Shown here piece by piece: positions 54,479 to 64,000 of a stretch of 64,000 nt of DNA. The number at the start of each line of letters is the position of its first letter. The stretch's first letter is position 1. The notes below the pieces were generated by a model. The model was not told the DNA's origin. It saw only the letters and a program-made list of their open reading frames with translations, and did no database searches. This stretch comes from Amorphochlora amoebiformis (lineage: Eukaryota > Cercozoa > Chlorarachniophyceae), in contig BAAHQB010000438.1 of assembly GCA_054601695.1 (NCBI GenBank), forward strand, positions 1 to 64,000, in the 5' to 3' direction. The position numbers and the translations under genes were made by a program.

Positions 54479-64000
<9,522 letters not shown>

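Overview
This window is nuclear DNA of a eukaryote. The genes are split by GT-AG introns into many short, fairly GC-rich exons, often 25-130 nt long. They float in introns and spacers made mostly of (TA)n arrays with TG/CA and TACA variants. An interstitial CCCTAA array points to TTAGGG-type telomeres. P-T-x-x repeats, GCC2/GCC3-type cysteine repeats and a Ty1/copia element fit a protist such as a stramenopile or haptophyte alga, but I cannot fix the taxon. I called exons by hand: a candidate was accepted when acceptor, donor, reading frame and intron phase agreed with both neighbours.

Layout. (1) About 0.7-28.1 kb, minus strand: one very large gene (gene A, about 33 exons, about 2.7 kb coding, open at both ends) for a secreted or cell-surface protein. 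Its order is a W/N/T-rich ectodomain, a P-T-x-x stalk, a long pentapeptide region (x-P-S/T-S/T-C), then cysteine-rich GCC2/GCC3-like repeats running off the left edge. Three decayed solo LTRs and several minisatellites lie in its introns. (2) 28.5-32.5 kb, minus strand: a young, complete-looking Ty1/copia element with identical 238-bp LTRs. Its single long ORF lacks the integrase core, its ATG lies inside the primer-binding site and its stop lies in the 3' LTR. (3) 33.5-37.0 kb, plus strand: weakly supported small exons (gene B). (4) 37.7-38.4 kb: an island extremely rich in CTAG with a perfect 38-bp palindrome. (5) 38.8-45.8 kb, minus strand: gene C, a C2H2 zinc-finger protein with a huge Gly/Met/Gln/Ser-rich region. 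(6) 47.2-47.3 kb: a second CTAG island. (7) 47.4-53.4 kb, minus strand: gene D, a KH-domain RNA-binding protein with an Arg/Asp/Ser-rich tail. (8) 54.5-64.0 kb, plus strand: gene G, a RhoGAP domain followed by a Lys/Pro/Ala-rich linker, a long coiled coil and a Costars domain that runs off the right edge.

Genes C and D are probably nuclear (DNA and RNA binding). Gene G joins two modules that both act in Rho and actin control. Gene A is extracellular. Nothing links these genes into one pathway. The clearest shared theme is genome architecture: LTR elements and minisatellites accumulate in TA-array introns, and CTAG islands follow the 3' ends of the two minus-strand nuclear genes.
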